This document shows positions 9,107 to 16,715 of a stretch of DNA of 64,000 bases, in pieces. The DNA comes from Bacteroidales bacterium (lineage in GTDB: Bacteria; Bacteroidota; Bacteroidia; Bacteroidales; UBA932), in the NCBI GenBank assembly GCA_017962375.1, contig JAGCVJ010000018.1, positions 62,001 to 126,000 on the forward strand. Reading direction: 5' to 3'. The position numbers and the translations under genes are program-made. Each line of letters starts with the position of its first letter. Position 1 is the stretch's first letter. The notes beneath the pieces were generated by a model that did no database searches, was not told where the DNA came from, and saw only the letters and a list, made by a program, of their open reading frames with translations.

Positions 9107-10192
9107 TTACCAGCTTCCTCCTGCACCGCCGCCGGAGAATCCTCCGCCGCCGAAGCCTCCGAATCCGCCGCCTCCCCAGCCGCCTGAGGAACCTCCTCCC
9201 CAGCTGCCGCCTCCGTGGCTTCCGAATCCTCCGCGAGCAAGGCTGCTGAGAATGTTGCCGAGGATATATCCCGTTGTGAAATCTTCACCCCTGCGGTTGC
9301 CGCTTCCGAAGTTGTTGTTCTTGTTGTTGGAACTTGTGGCAATGATTACCATCGCGATGAAGAAGATAAACATCAGGATTGCCAATGCCCCGCCTTCATC
9401 ATCGTCTTCCTTGAATGCAAACTCGTCTGTTGAAACTTCTCCTGCCGCTACAGGGAATATGATATTGAGGGCATCGTTGATGCCGTTGTAATAGTCGTTT
9501 TCCTTGAAGGCTGGAATTACTCTGAGCTCGATGATTCTCTTTGTGAAAGCGTCTGTGAGAACAGGCTCCAGGCCGTCTCCAACGGCTATGAAAACCTCTC
9601 CGTTCTCGTCCTTTACCTTAGGCTTTACCAGAAAGACAATACCGTTGTCGAACTTTTTCTGGCCCACACCCCATTTGCTGCCGATCTTGTAGGCCACGTC
9701 TGCACGGTTCTTTCCGTTCAGGGATGGAAGAATCACGATTGCCACCTGGTTGGAAGTCTTGTTTGCAAACTCGTTGCAGCGGACCGTAAGAGCATCCACC
9801 TGCTGCTGGGTGAGAATGCCTGTAAAGTCGTTTACAAGATGCGGCGGATAAGGCCTGTCGGGAATATCCTTTGAGGATTTTTTCGCCTTGCGGAGAGCTT
9901 CTTCCGCGTTTCTGATGTTCTGGGAAGAAGCTGGGACATAATGCTCTGTAGCAGTTACCGGGCCCCAGGAACTGGAGACCACATTTCCGTCTTTGTCTCT
10001 TATTATGGCGGCCTGCTGAAGCGTTTTTTCTGCAGCCTGGCGGGAGATGTCATTCAGGGAGTCAATCCTCTCCTGGTTCATAGGATTGAATTCCTGGAGG
10101 ATTTCATTCTGGGCAAAAGAATTTCCGGCCAACAGCAATGATGCTGTCAGCAGCGCGGCAAAAACAGCCGTGCGGAACTTTCTATCTGCCAT
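9107..10192 (-). CDS. TPM-domain (YgcG family) membrane protein
   Basis: 361 residues from ATG 10192; an upstream ATG at 10204 is possible. The order is signal peptide (MADRKFRTAVFAALLTASLL), TPM domain about 125-265 (DFTGILTQQQVDAL, QVAIVILPSL, IAVGDGLEPVLTDA), one membrane segment (ALAILMFIFFIAMVII) and a Gly/Trp-rich tail (GGSWGGGSSGGW). This matches the YgcG/TPM phosphatase-like family. It overlaps the preceding small TPM gene by 11 bp and belongs to the cluster lemA-TPM-TPM, a common pairing thought to act at the cell envelope. One ATCGCGAT lies inside at 9351. Confidence 0.9.
   Translation of the reverse strand: MADRKFRTAVFAALLTASLLLAGNSFAQNEILQEFNPMNQERIDSLNDISRQAAEKTLQQAAIIRDKDGNVVSSSWGPVTATEHYVPASSQNIRNAEEALRKAKKSSKDIPDRPYPPHLVNDFTGILTQQQVDALTVRCNEFANKTSNQVAIVILPSLNGKNRADVAYKIGSKWGVGQKKFDNGIVFLVKPKVKDENGEVFIAVGDGLEPVLTDAFTKRIIELRVIPAFKENDYYNGINDALNIIFPVAAGEVSTDEFAFKEDDDEGGALAILMFIFFIAMVIIATSSNNKNNNFGSGNRRGEDFTTGYILGNILSSLARGGFGSHGGGSWGGGSSGGWGGGGFGGFGGGGFSGGGAGGSW
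9351..9358. repeat. ATCGCGAT palindrome inside TPM gene
   Basis: Perfect palindrome in the codons of the membrane segment. One of eleven copies. Confidence 0.7.
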
Positions 10193-10625
10193 ATGAAATC
10201 TCATCTGGCTGCTCGTTCTTGTCGTCTTCCTTGTGAGGGAAATAGTCTTTGAGGATCTTTCCTGTTTCCAGCACGGCATACTTGATGCCTTCTGCTATCT
10301 CGTTTTTCTCGAAATACACTGCGAGAGTGTTCTTCACTCCGTCCCAGAAGCCGGGCTTGGCCACGGAGTTGATTCCCACGTCGCCGATTACGGCAAACTT
10401 TCTGGACTTGAGGGAAACATAGATCAGCACTCCGTTGCGCTCTGCGGTGTCGAACATGCCAATGGCATCGAAGATGAAGATGGCTCTTGCCACCGGATCT
10501 TCTTCTGGACAGACGTTCTCTATGTGCACACGGATTTCCCCGGAAGTATCATTCTCGGCTTCTTTTATCGCCGACACGATATTCCGTTCCTCAGATCTCT
10601 TTATAAGCCTGTGGTGGAAAAACAC
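10182..10625 (-). CDS. Small cytoplasmic TPM-domain protein
   Basis: 147 residues with a single TPM domain (SGEIRVHIENVCPEEDP, RNGVLIYVSLKSRKFAVIGD, AEGIKYAVLETGKIL) and no signal peptide or membrane segment. It is the second TPM protein of the lemA cluster. It starts 11 bp after lemA and overlaps the next TPM gene by 11 bp, which suggests translational coupling. This lemA / short TPM / long TPM-Gly arrangement is known in many bacteria. The biochemical role is unsettled. Confidence 0.87.
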   Translation of the reverse strand: MFFHHRLIKRSEERNIVSAIKEAENDTSGEIRVHIENVCPEEDPVARAIFIFDAIGMFDTAERNGVLIYVSLKSRKFAVIGDVGINSVAKPGFWDGVKNTLAVYFEKNEIAEGIKYAVLETGKILKDYFPHKEDDKNEQPDEISYGR

Positions 10626-10636
10626 GGCCTTATGCT

Positions 10637-11224
10637 CTAGAACTGAACCTTTGGAGCTTCAGAAGCGCCCTCGGCTGCAGCAAAGTAAGCCTTGTTCTTG
10701 AATCCGAAGATAGAGGCCACGATGTTTGCAGGGAACTTGCGGACCATTGTGTTGTAGGTCTGGGCAGCTTCGTTGAAGGCGTCGCGGGCATTGTTCACGC
10801 GGTTCTCGGTTCCTTCAAGCTGGCTCTGGAGTTCCAAAAAGTTCTGGTTTGCCTTCAGGTCAGGATATCTCTCGATAGTAACCATCAGTCTTCCCAGCGC
10901 GTTGGAGAGTTCTCCCTGTGCCTGCTGGTACTGCTTGAGAGCCTCTTCAGTGAGGTTGTTAGGATCTACGGTTATGCTGGTGGCCTTAGCCCTTGCCTCA
11001 ATCACGTTCTGGAGAGTCTCGCTTTCGTGCTCGGCATAGCCCTTTACGGTTTCTACCAGGTTAGGAATAAGGTCTGCTCTTCTTTGGTACTGGTTTTCTA
11101 CCTGAGCCCAGGCCTTGTTAACGTTCTCGTCTTGTGATACCAGGGAGTTGTATTTGCCAAGTCCCCAAAGAACCAATGCAATAACGGCAATCAGTATAAT
11201 GCCGAGACATCCAAGCTTTTTCAT
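10637..11224 (-). CDS. lemA: LemA family protein
   Basis: 195 residues, the usual size. N-terminal membrane anchor (LGCLGIILIAVIALVLWGLG), then the helical LemA domain with its markers YNSLVSQDENVNKAWAQV, QYQRRADLIPNLVETVKGYA and the C-terminal FPANIVASIFGFK. It probably sits in the inner membrane with the coiled helical bundle exposed. It is the first gene of the lemA-TPM-TPM cluster. It lies 24 bp after the FISUMP lipoprotein gene, which may be co-transcribed. The molecular function of LemA is not established. Confidence 0.93.
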   Translation of the reverse strand: MKKLGCLGIILIAVIALVLWGLGKYNSLVSQDENVNKAWAQVENQYQRRADLIPNLVETVKGYAEHESETLQNVIEARAKATSITVDPNNLTEEALKQYQQAQGELSNALGRLMVTIERYPDLKANQNFLELQSQLEGTENRVNNARDAFNEAAQTYNTMVRKFPANIVASIFGFKNKAYFAAAEGASEAPKVQF

Positions 11225-11248
11225 GTTTTATGTTTTTAGAATTGTTTT

Positions 11249-12259
11249 CTATTTCTTCTTGACGCATCTTACGGAGAATCCCGGATTGTCGTTTTCAGCG
11301 TAGTTGAACGGGAAGTCCGGAAGATCGAAGTAGAGGTATCTGTAGTAAGCGGTCTTGCTGTCTCTTTCGGTTGAGCTCCAGAAGTAAGCGTAGGTGAGCA
11401 GGCCCTGGAAGCTGTGGTGCTGATGCTGGCTCATTCCGGCGGCAAGAGCGTTCCATTCCAGATCATTTGTAGGGTTGGTGTTTGCGCTGTAAGGCCAGAA
11501 CCTGTCGCCGTTGAAAGTGGCTTCGTTCATAACGTGATTACCCACCTCAGACCATTTGTCAAAGAACGAAAAGTCTTTGCCGGTAAGCGCTTTAGCCAGG
11601 TCTTCCCAGTCTTCGTTTGTAGGAACCGACCATCCGTCCGGGCAGATGCCTTGAGGACCTGAGCCCAGTCCGCTGCCAGAAACGCCTCCTGTGGCTTCTT
11701 TCCATGTGTAGAGCCTGCCTGTTACATAGCCTATGTCGTCTGCGGCCTCATATCCAGTACCGGCTTCGTAGAAGTTCAAGTTCTCGGCAAACCAGAACAG
11801 GTTGCCGGCTTCCATTATATGGTAATACTGGTTGTCTCTAGCGTCCAGTATGGAGTCTTTCGGCTCAGGCAGACCCTGCAGGGAACCTCCGAGCCAAGGC
11901 ATGATGGAAGTTACATAGTTTTGCGCTATGTCGTTGTAATAGCCGTCTGCCATTGCGGTTTCCGTAATGGTGTATTTGCCGAGGCTGTCCGGAACGATAA
12001 AGTAGTAAAGTCCGCCCGAGGCAACCCACGCGGTGTCTTTGGTGTTGTAGCTGTTGGTCCAGAAATACTTCACTCCCTGTGCAGGATCAGTGATGCCGCC
12101 GGTGTGGCAAATGCAGGCGGTGTTTATGAGCTTGTATGCGGGAGCTCCCGGATTCAGGTTGCCGGTCATGTAAAGTTTTTCCTTCTCTTTCTTGTGGCAG
12201 GATACCATAACAGAGGCTGCAACTGCCGCTAAGGTCAAATATGTTAGAAATCTTCTCAT
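11249..12259 (-). CDS. FISUMP-domain lipoprotein
   Basis: 336 residues with a lipoprotein signal peptide (lipobox V-M-V-S-C, Cys 21). The C-terminal half is the Fibrobacter succinogenes major paralogous domain, seen as GRLYTWKEATGG, GPQGICPDGWSVPTNEDWEDLA, YFWSSTERDS and the ending NPGFSVRCVKKK. The N-terminal part (residues 25-130) is unassigned. Probably a surface lipoprotein; FISUMP proteins are assumed to have binding or structural roles. A -7 box TAAATTTG on the minus strand at 12289-12282 drives it, divergent from apbE. Confidence 0.87.
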   Translation of the reverse strand: MRRFLTYLTLAAVAASVMVSCHKKEKEKLYMTGNLNPGAPAYKLINTACICHTGGITDPAQGVKYFWTNSYNTKDTAWVASGGLYYFIVPDSLGKYTITETAMADGYYNDIAQNYVTSIMPWLGGSLQGLPEPKDSILDARDNQYYHIMEAGNLFWFAENLNFYEAGTGYEAADDIGYVTGRLYTWKEATGGVSGSGLGSGPQGICPDGWSVPTNEDWEDLAKALTGKDFSFFDKWSEVGNHVMNEATFNGDRFWPYSANTNPTNDLEWNALAAGMSQHQHHSFQGLLTYAYFWSSTERDSKTAYYRYLYFDLPDFPFNYAENDNPGFSVRCVKKK

Positions 12260-12281
12260 TTTTCAACAATCGATAATCGCA

Positions 12282-12289
12282 CAAATTTA
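12282..12289 (-). promoter_or_regulatory. -7 promoter box (TAAATTTG) for FISUMP gene
   Basis: Exact TAnnTTTG on the minus strand, 22 nt upstream of the ATG. It forms a back-to-back pair with the plus-strand box at 12313-12320. Confidence 0.55.
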
Positions 12290-12312
12290 ATAAAAATGTG
12301 CGAACTATTATG

Positions 12313-12320
12313 TAAATTTG
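12313..12320 (+). promoter_or_regulatory. -7 promoter box (TAAATTTG) for apbE
   Basis: Exact TAnnTTTG on the plus strand, about 40-50 nt before the apbE start codons. Confidence 0.55.
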
Positions 12321-12354
12321 AACTATCAACCAAAAACGTGCCATCGGCATAATC

Positions 12355-12362
12355 ATCGCGAT
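12355..12362. repeat. ATCGCGAT palindrome at apbE start
   Basis: Perfect palindrome in the leader. Its last two bases are the first two of the ATG at 12361. Confidence 0.7.
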
Positions 12363-13422
12363 GGATATTATGAGAATTAAAACTGCAGCCTGCGCGGCCA
12401 TTGCCGCCCTGCTGGCTTTCTCCTGTTCTGACAGGGGAGGCCCAAAATATTACACCATAGACGGAACGGCCCAGGGAACCACTTTCCACATTGTATTCCA
12501 GCCACAGGTGGCTTCCGATTCTTCATTTGCCGCCGCAAGAGACAGCATCAATGCCTGCTTTGAGAGGATAGACAATTCCGTAAGCGGCTACAACAAGGAA
12601 TCTGTGCTTACGGCTTTCAACGAGAAAGGGGAGTTCTTTGTGGACGATATATTCATGGACAATTTCTTCGGATCGCTGAAGGCGTACAAGCTTAGCGACG
12701 GCCTGTTTGACGCTTCGGCGGCTCCGCTTTTCGACCTCTGGGGCTTCGGCTTCAAGACCGGTACCGAGGTAACTCAGGCTATGATAGACAGCGTGCTCCA
12801 GTTTGTTGGAATGGAGCATTTCGAGCCCACTTTTCTTCTCAAGGATGGAGACAGCATTCCAAGCCCTGCCCTGTTGAGGGATGATCCAAGGTGCAAGCTG
12901 AATTTCAACGCCATAGCCCAGGGCTACACGGCAGACTACATAGCATTCAAGCTGGAGGAGATGGGCATGGAGAACTTTCTTGTAGAGATAGGGGGAGAGG
13001 TTTACGCCAAGGGAGTCAATCCCAAGGGCAAGATGTGGAACGTGGGTATCGACCGCCCGGTGGACGGCAACAACTCTCCAGGAACCGACGTTCAGGCAGT
13101 GGTGCACATCCAGAACCAGGGGCTTGTCACCAGCGGAGACTACCGCAAGTTCTACATGAAGGACGGCAAGAAAATCTCCCATTCCATAAACCCCAAGACC
13201 GGCTATCCTGTTGATCATAACCTGCTCAGCGCTACGGTGGTGGCTAAAGAAGCCATGGCTGCCGACGCCTATGCCACATACCTTATGGTGCTCGGCTTTG
13301 ACAAGGCCAAGGAGGTGGTGGAAGGCACGGAGGGCATAGAGGCCCTGCTCATCTACGACGACAACGGCTCCCTCCAGGTCTGGATGAGCCAGGGTATGGA
13401 TGCAATTGCAGATTCGCAGTGA
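12361..13422 (+). CDS. apbE: FAD:protein FMN transferase, lipoprotein form
   Basis: 353 residues. It attaches FMN covalently to Thr/Ser of extracytoplasmic proteins such as the NqrB/NqrC or RnfG/RnfD subunits. Signal peptide with lipobox L-A-F-S-C. ApbE markers are GTAQGTTFHIV, NSVSGYNKESVLTAFN, DASAAPLFDLWGFG, the NFNAIAQGYTADY segment, LVEIGGEVYAKG and the metal/FAD-site region KISHSINPKTGYPV with AADAYATYLMVLG. ATG 12361 overlaps an ATCGCGAT; ATG 12370 (MRIKT) is an equally good start and would leave a more typical signal peptide. No Nqr or Rnf genes are in the window, so the substrate is elsewhere. Confidence 0.92.
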   Translation: MDIMRIKTAACAAIAALLAFSCSDRGGPKYYTIDGTAQGTTFHIVFQPQVASDSSFAAARDSINACFERIDNSVSGYNKESVLTAFNEKGEFFVDDIFMDNFFGSLKAYKLSDGLFDASAAPLFDLWGFGFKTGTEVTQAMIDSVLQFVGMEHFEPTFLLKDGDSIPSPALLRDDPRCKLNFNAIAQGYTADYIAFKLEEMGMENFLVEIGGEVYAKGVNPKGKMWNVGIDRPVDGNNSPGTDVQAVVHIQNQGLVTSGDYRKFYMKDGKKISHSINPKTGYPVDHNLLSATVVAKEAMAADAYATYLMVLGFDKAKEVVEGTEGIEALLIYDDNGSLQVWMSQGMDAIADSQ

Positions 13423-13442
13423 CAACCTTCCGCCTTTTTTGC

Positions 13443-13450
13443 TAAATTTG
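13443..13450 (+). promoter_or_regulatory. -7 promoter box (TAAATTTG) for amidohydrolase gene
   Basis: Exact TAnnTTTG, 39 nt upstream of the ATG at 13490. A TTATCGCGATAA palindrome follows in the leader. Confidence 0.55.
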
Positions 13451-13462
13451 AAAGTCATAGTT

Positions 13463-13470
13463 ATCGCGAT
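13463..13470. repeat. ATCGCGAT palindrome in amidohydrolase leader
   Basis: Extends symmetrically to TTATCGCGATAA (13461-13472), between the predicted promoter and the start codon. Confidence 0.7.
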
Positions 13471-13489
13471 AAACAAAAAACTCACAGAT

Positions 13490-15202
13490 ATGGAAAACAA
13501 AGAGAACCAGAAAAGCATTTCCAGAAGAAACTTCCTGAAAGCTTCCATAGTGCTGGGCGGAGCTGCCTCTCTTGCCGCAATAGGCGGAAAGGCTTTTGCC
13601 AAAAGCGCTGTGGCCCAGGGTTTCACCACCAAGGAAAAGTTTGACACCATCATCGCCAACGGTATGGTTTACAGCGGAGAAATCGCTGAGCCTATCAGGG
13701 CTGATGTAGGTATCAGAGACGGCAAGATCACAGCCATTGCCAAGCTCGGCAAGAACTGCAACAACTGGGTTGACGCTTCCGGCAGAGTGGTTTGTCCTGG
13801 CTTCATAGACATTCACGGCCATACCGACACCAACCTGCTCGAGGCACCTCTTGGAGACAGCAAGATCCACCAGGGAATCACCACCGACATTGGCGGAAAC
13901 TGCGGCTATTCTCCGTTCCCGTTCTCGGACGAGGAATATGAAAGAAGGAAGAACACTCTCAGGTTCGGATATCCTTTCTGGCAGAACATAGATGGTTTCT
14001 ACGATGCTCTCAGAAAGAACACAATCGGCATCAACTACGGCAGTTACGTGGGGCATGGAGACATTCGCCACATAGTTGTGGGCGACAACGACGTTGCCGC
14101 TACTCCAGACCAGCTCAAGCAGATGTGCTACATTCTGGACAAGCAGCTGGAAATGGGTGCCGTTGGACTTTCCTTCGGCCTGGAATACACTCCTGGATCT
14201 TACGGCAGAACTGAGGAGTTCATAGCCCTGCTTAGAGTTGTGGCCAAGCACGACGCCCTCTACGCCATCCACATGAGAAATGAGGATGATAGGGTGGAAG
14301 AGGCTATCGCTGAGGCAATTGAACTTGCAAGAAGGTCTGGGGCAAGACTTGAGATCTCTCACCTCAAGGCCCAGAACCAGAACAACTGGCACAAGGTTCC
14401 TAGCATGCTCAAGCTCATCCACGATGCTGAAGAGAGCGGTATGGACATTCACTTTGACCGTTACCCGTACACAGCTTTCTCAACCGGTCTGGACTGCTTC
14501 ATCCCTCTGGCCCAGAGACAGGGTTCTTCAAAGGAAATCCTTGCCCGACTCGAGAATCCTACCACAGAAAAGATCATCAGAGAATACGCTCTTGGAAGAG
14601 TGAAGAGGCTCGGCGGTCCTGAGTGCATCCTGATTGCCGCCTGCTTTGCTCCTGGCAATGAGAAATACACAGGCAAGTACCTTAACGAGTGCTGCAAGAT
14701 TTCCGGCAAGGACGAGTGGGAGACCATCAAGTACCTGCTCCAGAGCGAGAAGCTTGGCGTGAATATGGCCGGTTTTGCAATGAAGGAAGACAACCTGAGG
14801 ACTCTCCTGAACGACCCTCTGGCTATGGTAATTACAGACGGCAGCGTTTATTCTCCTAAGGGAAGGCTCGGAAAGGAAGCTCCGCATCCTCGTTCATACG
14901 GATCCTTCACCAACTACATCGGCAAGTACGTAAGAGACCAGAAGTTCTGCGACCTGCAGACCGCTATTTCCAAGTGTACCAGTGTTCCTGCCCATCAGCT
15001 CAAGCTCAAGGACAGGGGACTTCTCAAGGAAGGCTACTGCGCAGACATCCTGGTTATCAACTACGACACCATTGCAGACGTTGCAACCTACGGCCAGCCT
15101 CACCAGTTCTCTGCCGGCATAGACCACGTCTTTGTCAATGGCGCCCACACTCTCAAGAACGGTGAATACACTGGCTGCAAGCTCGCCGGCGTAATCATCT
15201 AA
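13490..15202 (+). CDS. Tat-exported N-acyl-D-amino-acid deacylase-like amidohydrolase
   Basis: 570 residues from ATG 13490; longer upstream extensions cross the promoter and are unlikely. A twin-arginine signal is clear: SRRNFLKAS followed by a hydrophobic stretch to about residue 45. The amidohydrolase domain starts at FDTIIANGMVYSG. Metal-site motifs are GFIDIHGHTD, YAIHMRNEDD, LEISHLKAQN and ITDGSVYSPKGRLGKEAPHPRS, matching the D-aminoacylase/N-acyl-D-glutamate deacylase subfamily. Tat export suggests the metal is loaded in the cytoplasm. It would cleave N-acylated D-amino acids, perhaps from peptidoglycan fragments, in the periplasm. The exact substrate is inferred from family only. Confidence 0.88.
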   Translation: MENKENQKSISRRNFLKASIVLGGAASLAAIGGKAFAKSAVAQGFTTKEKFDTIIANGMVYSGEIAEPIRADVGIRDGKITAIAKLGKNCNNWVDASGRVVCPGFIDIHGHTDTNLLEAPLGDSKIHQGITTDIGGNCGYSPFPFSDEEYERRKNTLRFGYPFWQNIDGFYDALRKNTIGINYGSYVGHGDIRHIVVGDNDVAATPDQLKQMCYILDKQLEMGAVGLSFGLEYTPGSYGRTEEFIALLRVVAKHDALYAIHMRNEDDRVEEAIAEAIELARRSGARLEISHLKAQNQNNWHKVPSMLKLIHDAEESGMDIHFDRYPYTAFSTGLDCFIPLAQRQGSSKEILARLENPTTEKIIREYALGRVKRLGGPECILIAACFAPGNEKYTGKYLNECCKISGKDEWETIKYLLQSEKLGVNMAGFAMKEDNLRTLLNDPLAMVITDGSVYSPKGRLGKEAPHPRSYGSFTNYIGKYVRDQKFCDLQTAISKCTSVPAHQLKLKDRGLLKEGYCADILVINYDTIADVATYGQPHQFSAGIDHVFVNGAHTLKNGEYTGCKLAGVII

Positions 15203-15260
15203 CCCGCTCTTTTAGGGTTTCTGCAAGACAATACGCTGATATTCAGCAACATAAGCATTT

Positions 15261-15286
15261 TCTAGTGCTTCGAAAGAGGCACTAGA
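15261..15286. terminator. Hairpin between convergent genes, probable terminator
   Basis: Perfect 8-bp stem TCTAGTGC / GCACTAGA with a 10-nt loop, in the 128-bp gap between convergent genes. Only a short T-rich tract (TTTTATTT) follows on the plus strand, so termination is likely but weak. Confidence 0.5.
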
Positions 15287-15330
15287 GATGTTTTATTTGC
15301 CTGACAATCAGGAGATAACCTTGCAGGACT

Positions 15331-16212
15331 TTATTGCCTGGTCATAGCCACCGCTTCTACTGCAAACATTGTCCGTGCTATATTATGGCCTTTATGAGCC
15401 AGTCGTTTTAACGGACTCTCCGCAGAAAAACCAGTCTGCTTCAAAAGCACTACTTGCTCCTCATATACAAGAAAGCCGTATGACTCTTTCAAAATCATGT
15501 CGTCAACCCTGTTTGAAGAAGGAAAGCAGTCTGGGTTTTGTCGCCGATGGAGAATTGACGGAAATAACTTCATCCCGTCTGGATGCAGCAACGCTCTAAG
15601 CAGCACAAGATCAGACATTGATTCTGGTGCAAATTCCACCAGCCATTCCCGCATCAGATCAGTTTCAAACCAAAGTGTATTCTCCGTTTCTCCTTTCTTG
15701 AACTTCCTGAGAATCTCATCATCAAGATCTCTCCATCCTCTCACGATAGTATGCTGAAATTTGTCAAGCTCAGGATATTCCAAGATGTGAATGATAATAA
15801 TACGACTAATATTGCTGTTACCTTTAAGAAATTCCAGCCTGAAAGATCCTTTCTCTATTTCTTCAATCTTGATGTTAGTTGCTTTCAAAGACAGCAGCAC
15901 TTTTTCTGCTTCAGCGATTCCTCCTGAACCTGTTTCCAGAACTATATCATTCTCAGTTTCATAATAGTCTGTAAAACACTCGAGTGGCAAATGCCATTCA
16001 TAGGGATGGACCCTTGTAATGGAATTGCCATACATCAGCAGGGAATCTGTCAAGTGTCCATGTCCCGGACTCATCGCGATACCCTTTTCCCTAAAAGCCT
16101 TTTTCAACTTATTGAGTAGTATCCAGCAAACTCCTATCTCAATATGACTTGTCATCCAGTTCAGTTCCAATGAAATCCGCGGTTCTATTATATGTTTATG
16201 TTTCCTAGTCAT
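15331..16212 (-). CDS. DnaE-like pseudo-polymerase fragment (catalytic site lost)
   Basis: 293 residues with no signal peptide. I recognise segments of DNA polymerase III alpha (DnaE) in order. Residues 44-80 (IAMSPGHGHLTDSLLMYG, SITRVHPYEWHLPLECF) match the PGRGSGAGSLVAYALKIT...DPLEFDLLFERF motif. Residues 181-225 match [20 protein letters not shown]...ALFRPGP, and 239-256 (ILKESYGFLVYEEQVVLL) match VLEPTYGIILYQEQVM. The end (AHKGHNIARTM) matches FNKSHSAAYA. The catalytic Asp-x-Asp segment after the first motif is replaced by ENDIVLETG, and most of the palm between motifs is missing. FRPGP has become HPDG. It cannot be a polymerase. It lies 27 bp after the DnaB-like gene. Function unknown; replisome mimic or sensor is an inference. 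Confidence 0.75.
   Translation of the reverse strand: MTRKHKHIIEPRISLELNWMTSHIEIGVCWILLNKLKKAFREKGIAMSPGHGHLTDSLLMYGNSITRVHPYEWHLPLECFTDYYETENDIVLETGSGGIAEAEKVLLSLKATNIKIEEIEKGSFRLEFLKGNSNISRIIIIHILEYPELDKFQHTIVRGWRDLDDEILRKFKKGETENTLWFETDLMREWLVEFAPESMSDLVLLRALLHPDGMKLFPSILHRRQNPDCFPSSNRVDDMILKESYGFLVYEEQVVLLKQTGFSAESPLKRLAHKGHNIARTMFAVEAVAMTRQ
16073..16080. repeat. ATCGCGAT palindrome inside DnaE-like gene
   Basis: Perfect palindrome within the coding sequence. One of eleven copies. Confidence 0.7.
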
Positions 16213-16239
16213 CTTTTGCCTTTGATCCTAGTTGATGTT

Positions 16240-16653
16240 TCATTTCTTGTCGGTTTTAACTACAACCTGAACGACAGGGATATGAGCTGATTTGGCCAGT
16301 CTTTGCAACCAGTACTGGTGATCCAAGTCCTGTTCTAGTAGCCCTTCAATCACAACGGCTCTAACAAACTTGCTATGAACCATTCCTCTGGCCTTGTTCT
16401 CGATAACCGGGAAACTGTGATTTTTCTGATTGACTGTGAATAGCTGTGCTACACTGGATTGGTTGTTCACCAGTTCCAGCAGTTTCTCGCTTCTGCTTGT
16501 CAGCGAGAAGAATGCAACCGTGGTATTCCACTTGTTGAGTAAATCCGATACAACTTGAGCCGAGAGCACGATGGCGCCCTCCTCATCCGAGGCAACAACA
16601 GTCTGAACTTTGCCTTTCTCGTAACCTGGAATTTGTGTAATTACTTCTGCCAT
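16240..16653 (-). CDS. DnaB-like pseudo-helicase (RecA fold, ATPase site lost)
   Basis: 137 residues from ATG 16653; an upstream TTG extension runs through the promoter and is rejected. It aligns by eye with the RecA-fold core of the replicative helicase DnaB. GYEKGKVQTVVASDEEGA stands where DnaB has GLQKSDLIIVAARPSMGKT, VAFFSLTSRSEKLLEL where DnaB has VLIFSLEMPSEQI, AVVIEGLLEQ for the Walker B LIMIDYLQL, and WLQRLAKSAHIPVVQVVV for SLKALAKELNVPVVALSQ. Walker A has lost its Gly-Lys-Thr, the catalytic Glu of FSLEM is Thr, and the Walker B Asp is Glu. The N-terminal DnaB domain is absent. It is probably inactive. It has its own promoter with WYL-type elements and is followed by the DnaE-like gene. 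Confidence 0.72.
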   Translation of the reverse strand: MAEVITQIPGYEKGKVQTVVASDEEGAIVLSAQVVSDLLNKWNTTVAFFSLTSRSEKLLELVNNQSSVAQLFTVNQKNHSFPVIENKARGMVHSKFVRAVVIEGLLEQDLDHQYWLQRLAKSAHIPVVQVVVKTDKK

Positions 16654-16672
16654 ATAGATTAATAATTCTTTT

Positions 16673-16703
16673 TTCGGCAAAAGTAATCTTAGCTTCGGCA
16701 AAA
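16673..16703 (-). promoter_or_regulatory. Promoter with two TTTTGCCGAA elements for DnaB-like/DnaE-like genes
   Basis: On the minus strand TTTTGCCGAA occurs at 16703-16694 and again at 16682-16673, 21 bp apart (two helix turns). A -7 box TACTTTTG at 16685-16678 overlaps the second copy. The first copy lies 8 bp upstream of the box, exactly as the single copy does in the WYL promoter. Probable operator of the WYL regulator (inference). Confidence 0.6.
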
Positions 16704-16715
16704 TTTTGGCAGAAG

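Noticed and set aside
9107-10279. Longer start of the TPM protein at 10279
   Set aside because: It would overlap the upstream TPM gene by almost 100 bp and put a non-hydrophobic stretch before a perfect signal peptide that starts at 10192.
12523-14452. Long antisense frames opposite apbE and the D-aminoacylase gene
   Set aside because: Both sense genes have complete family motifs. The antisense products are low-complexity and unrecognised.
16240-16701. TTG start of the DnaB-like gene at 16701
   Set aside because: The extra residues would come from the -7 box and operator-like repeats. The ATG at 16653 begins the DnaB-like alignment.
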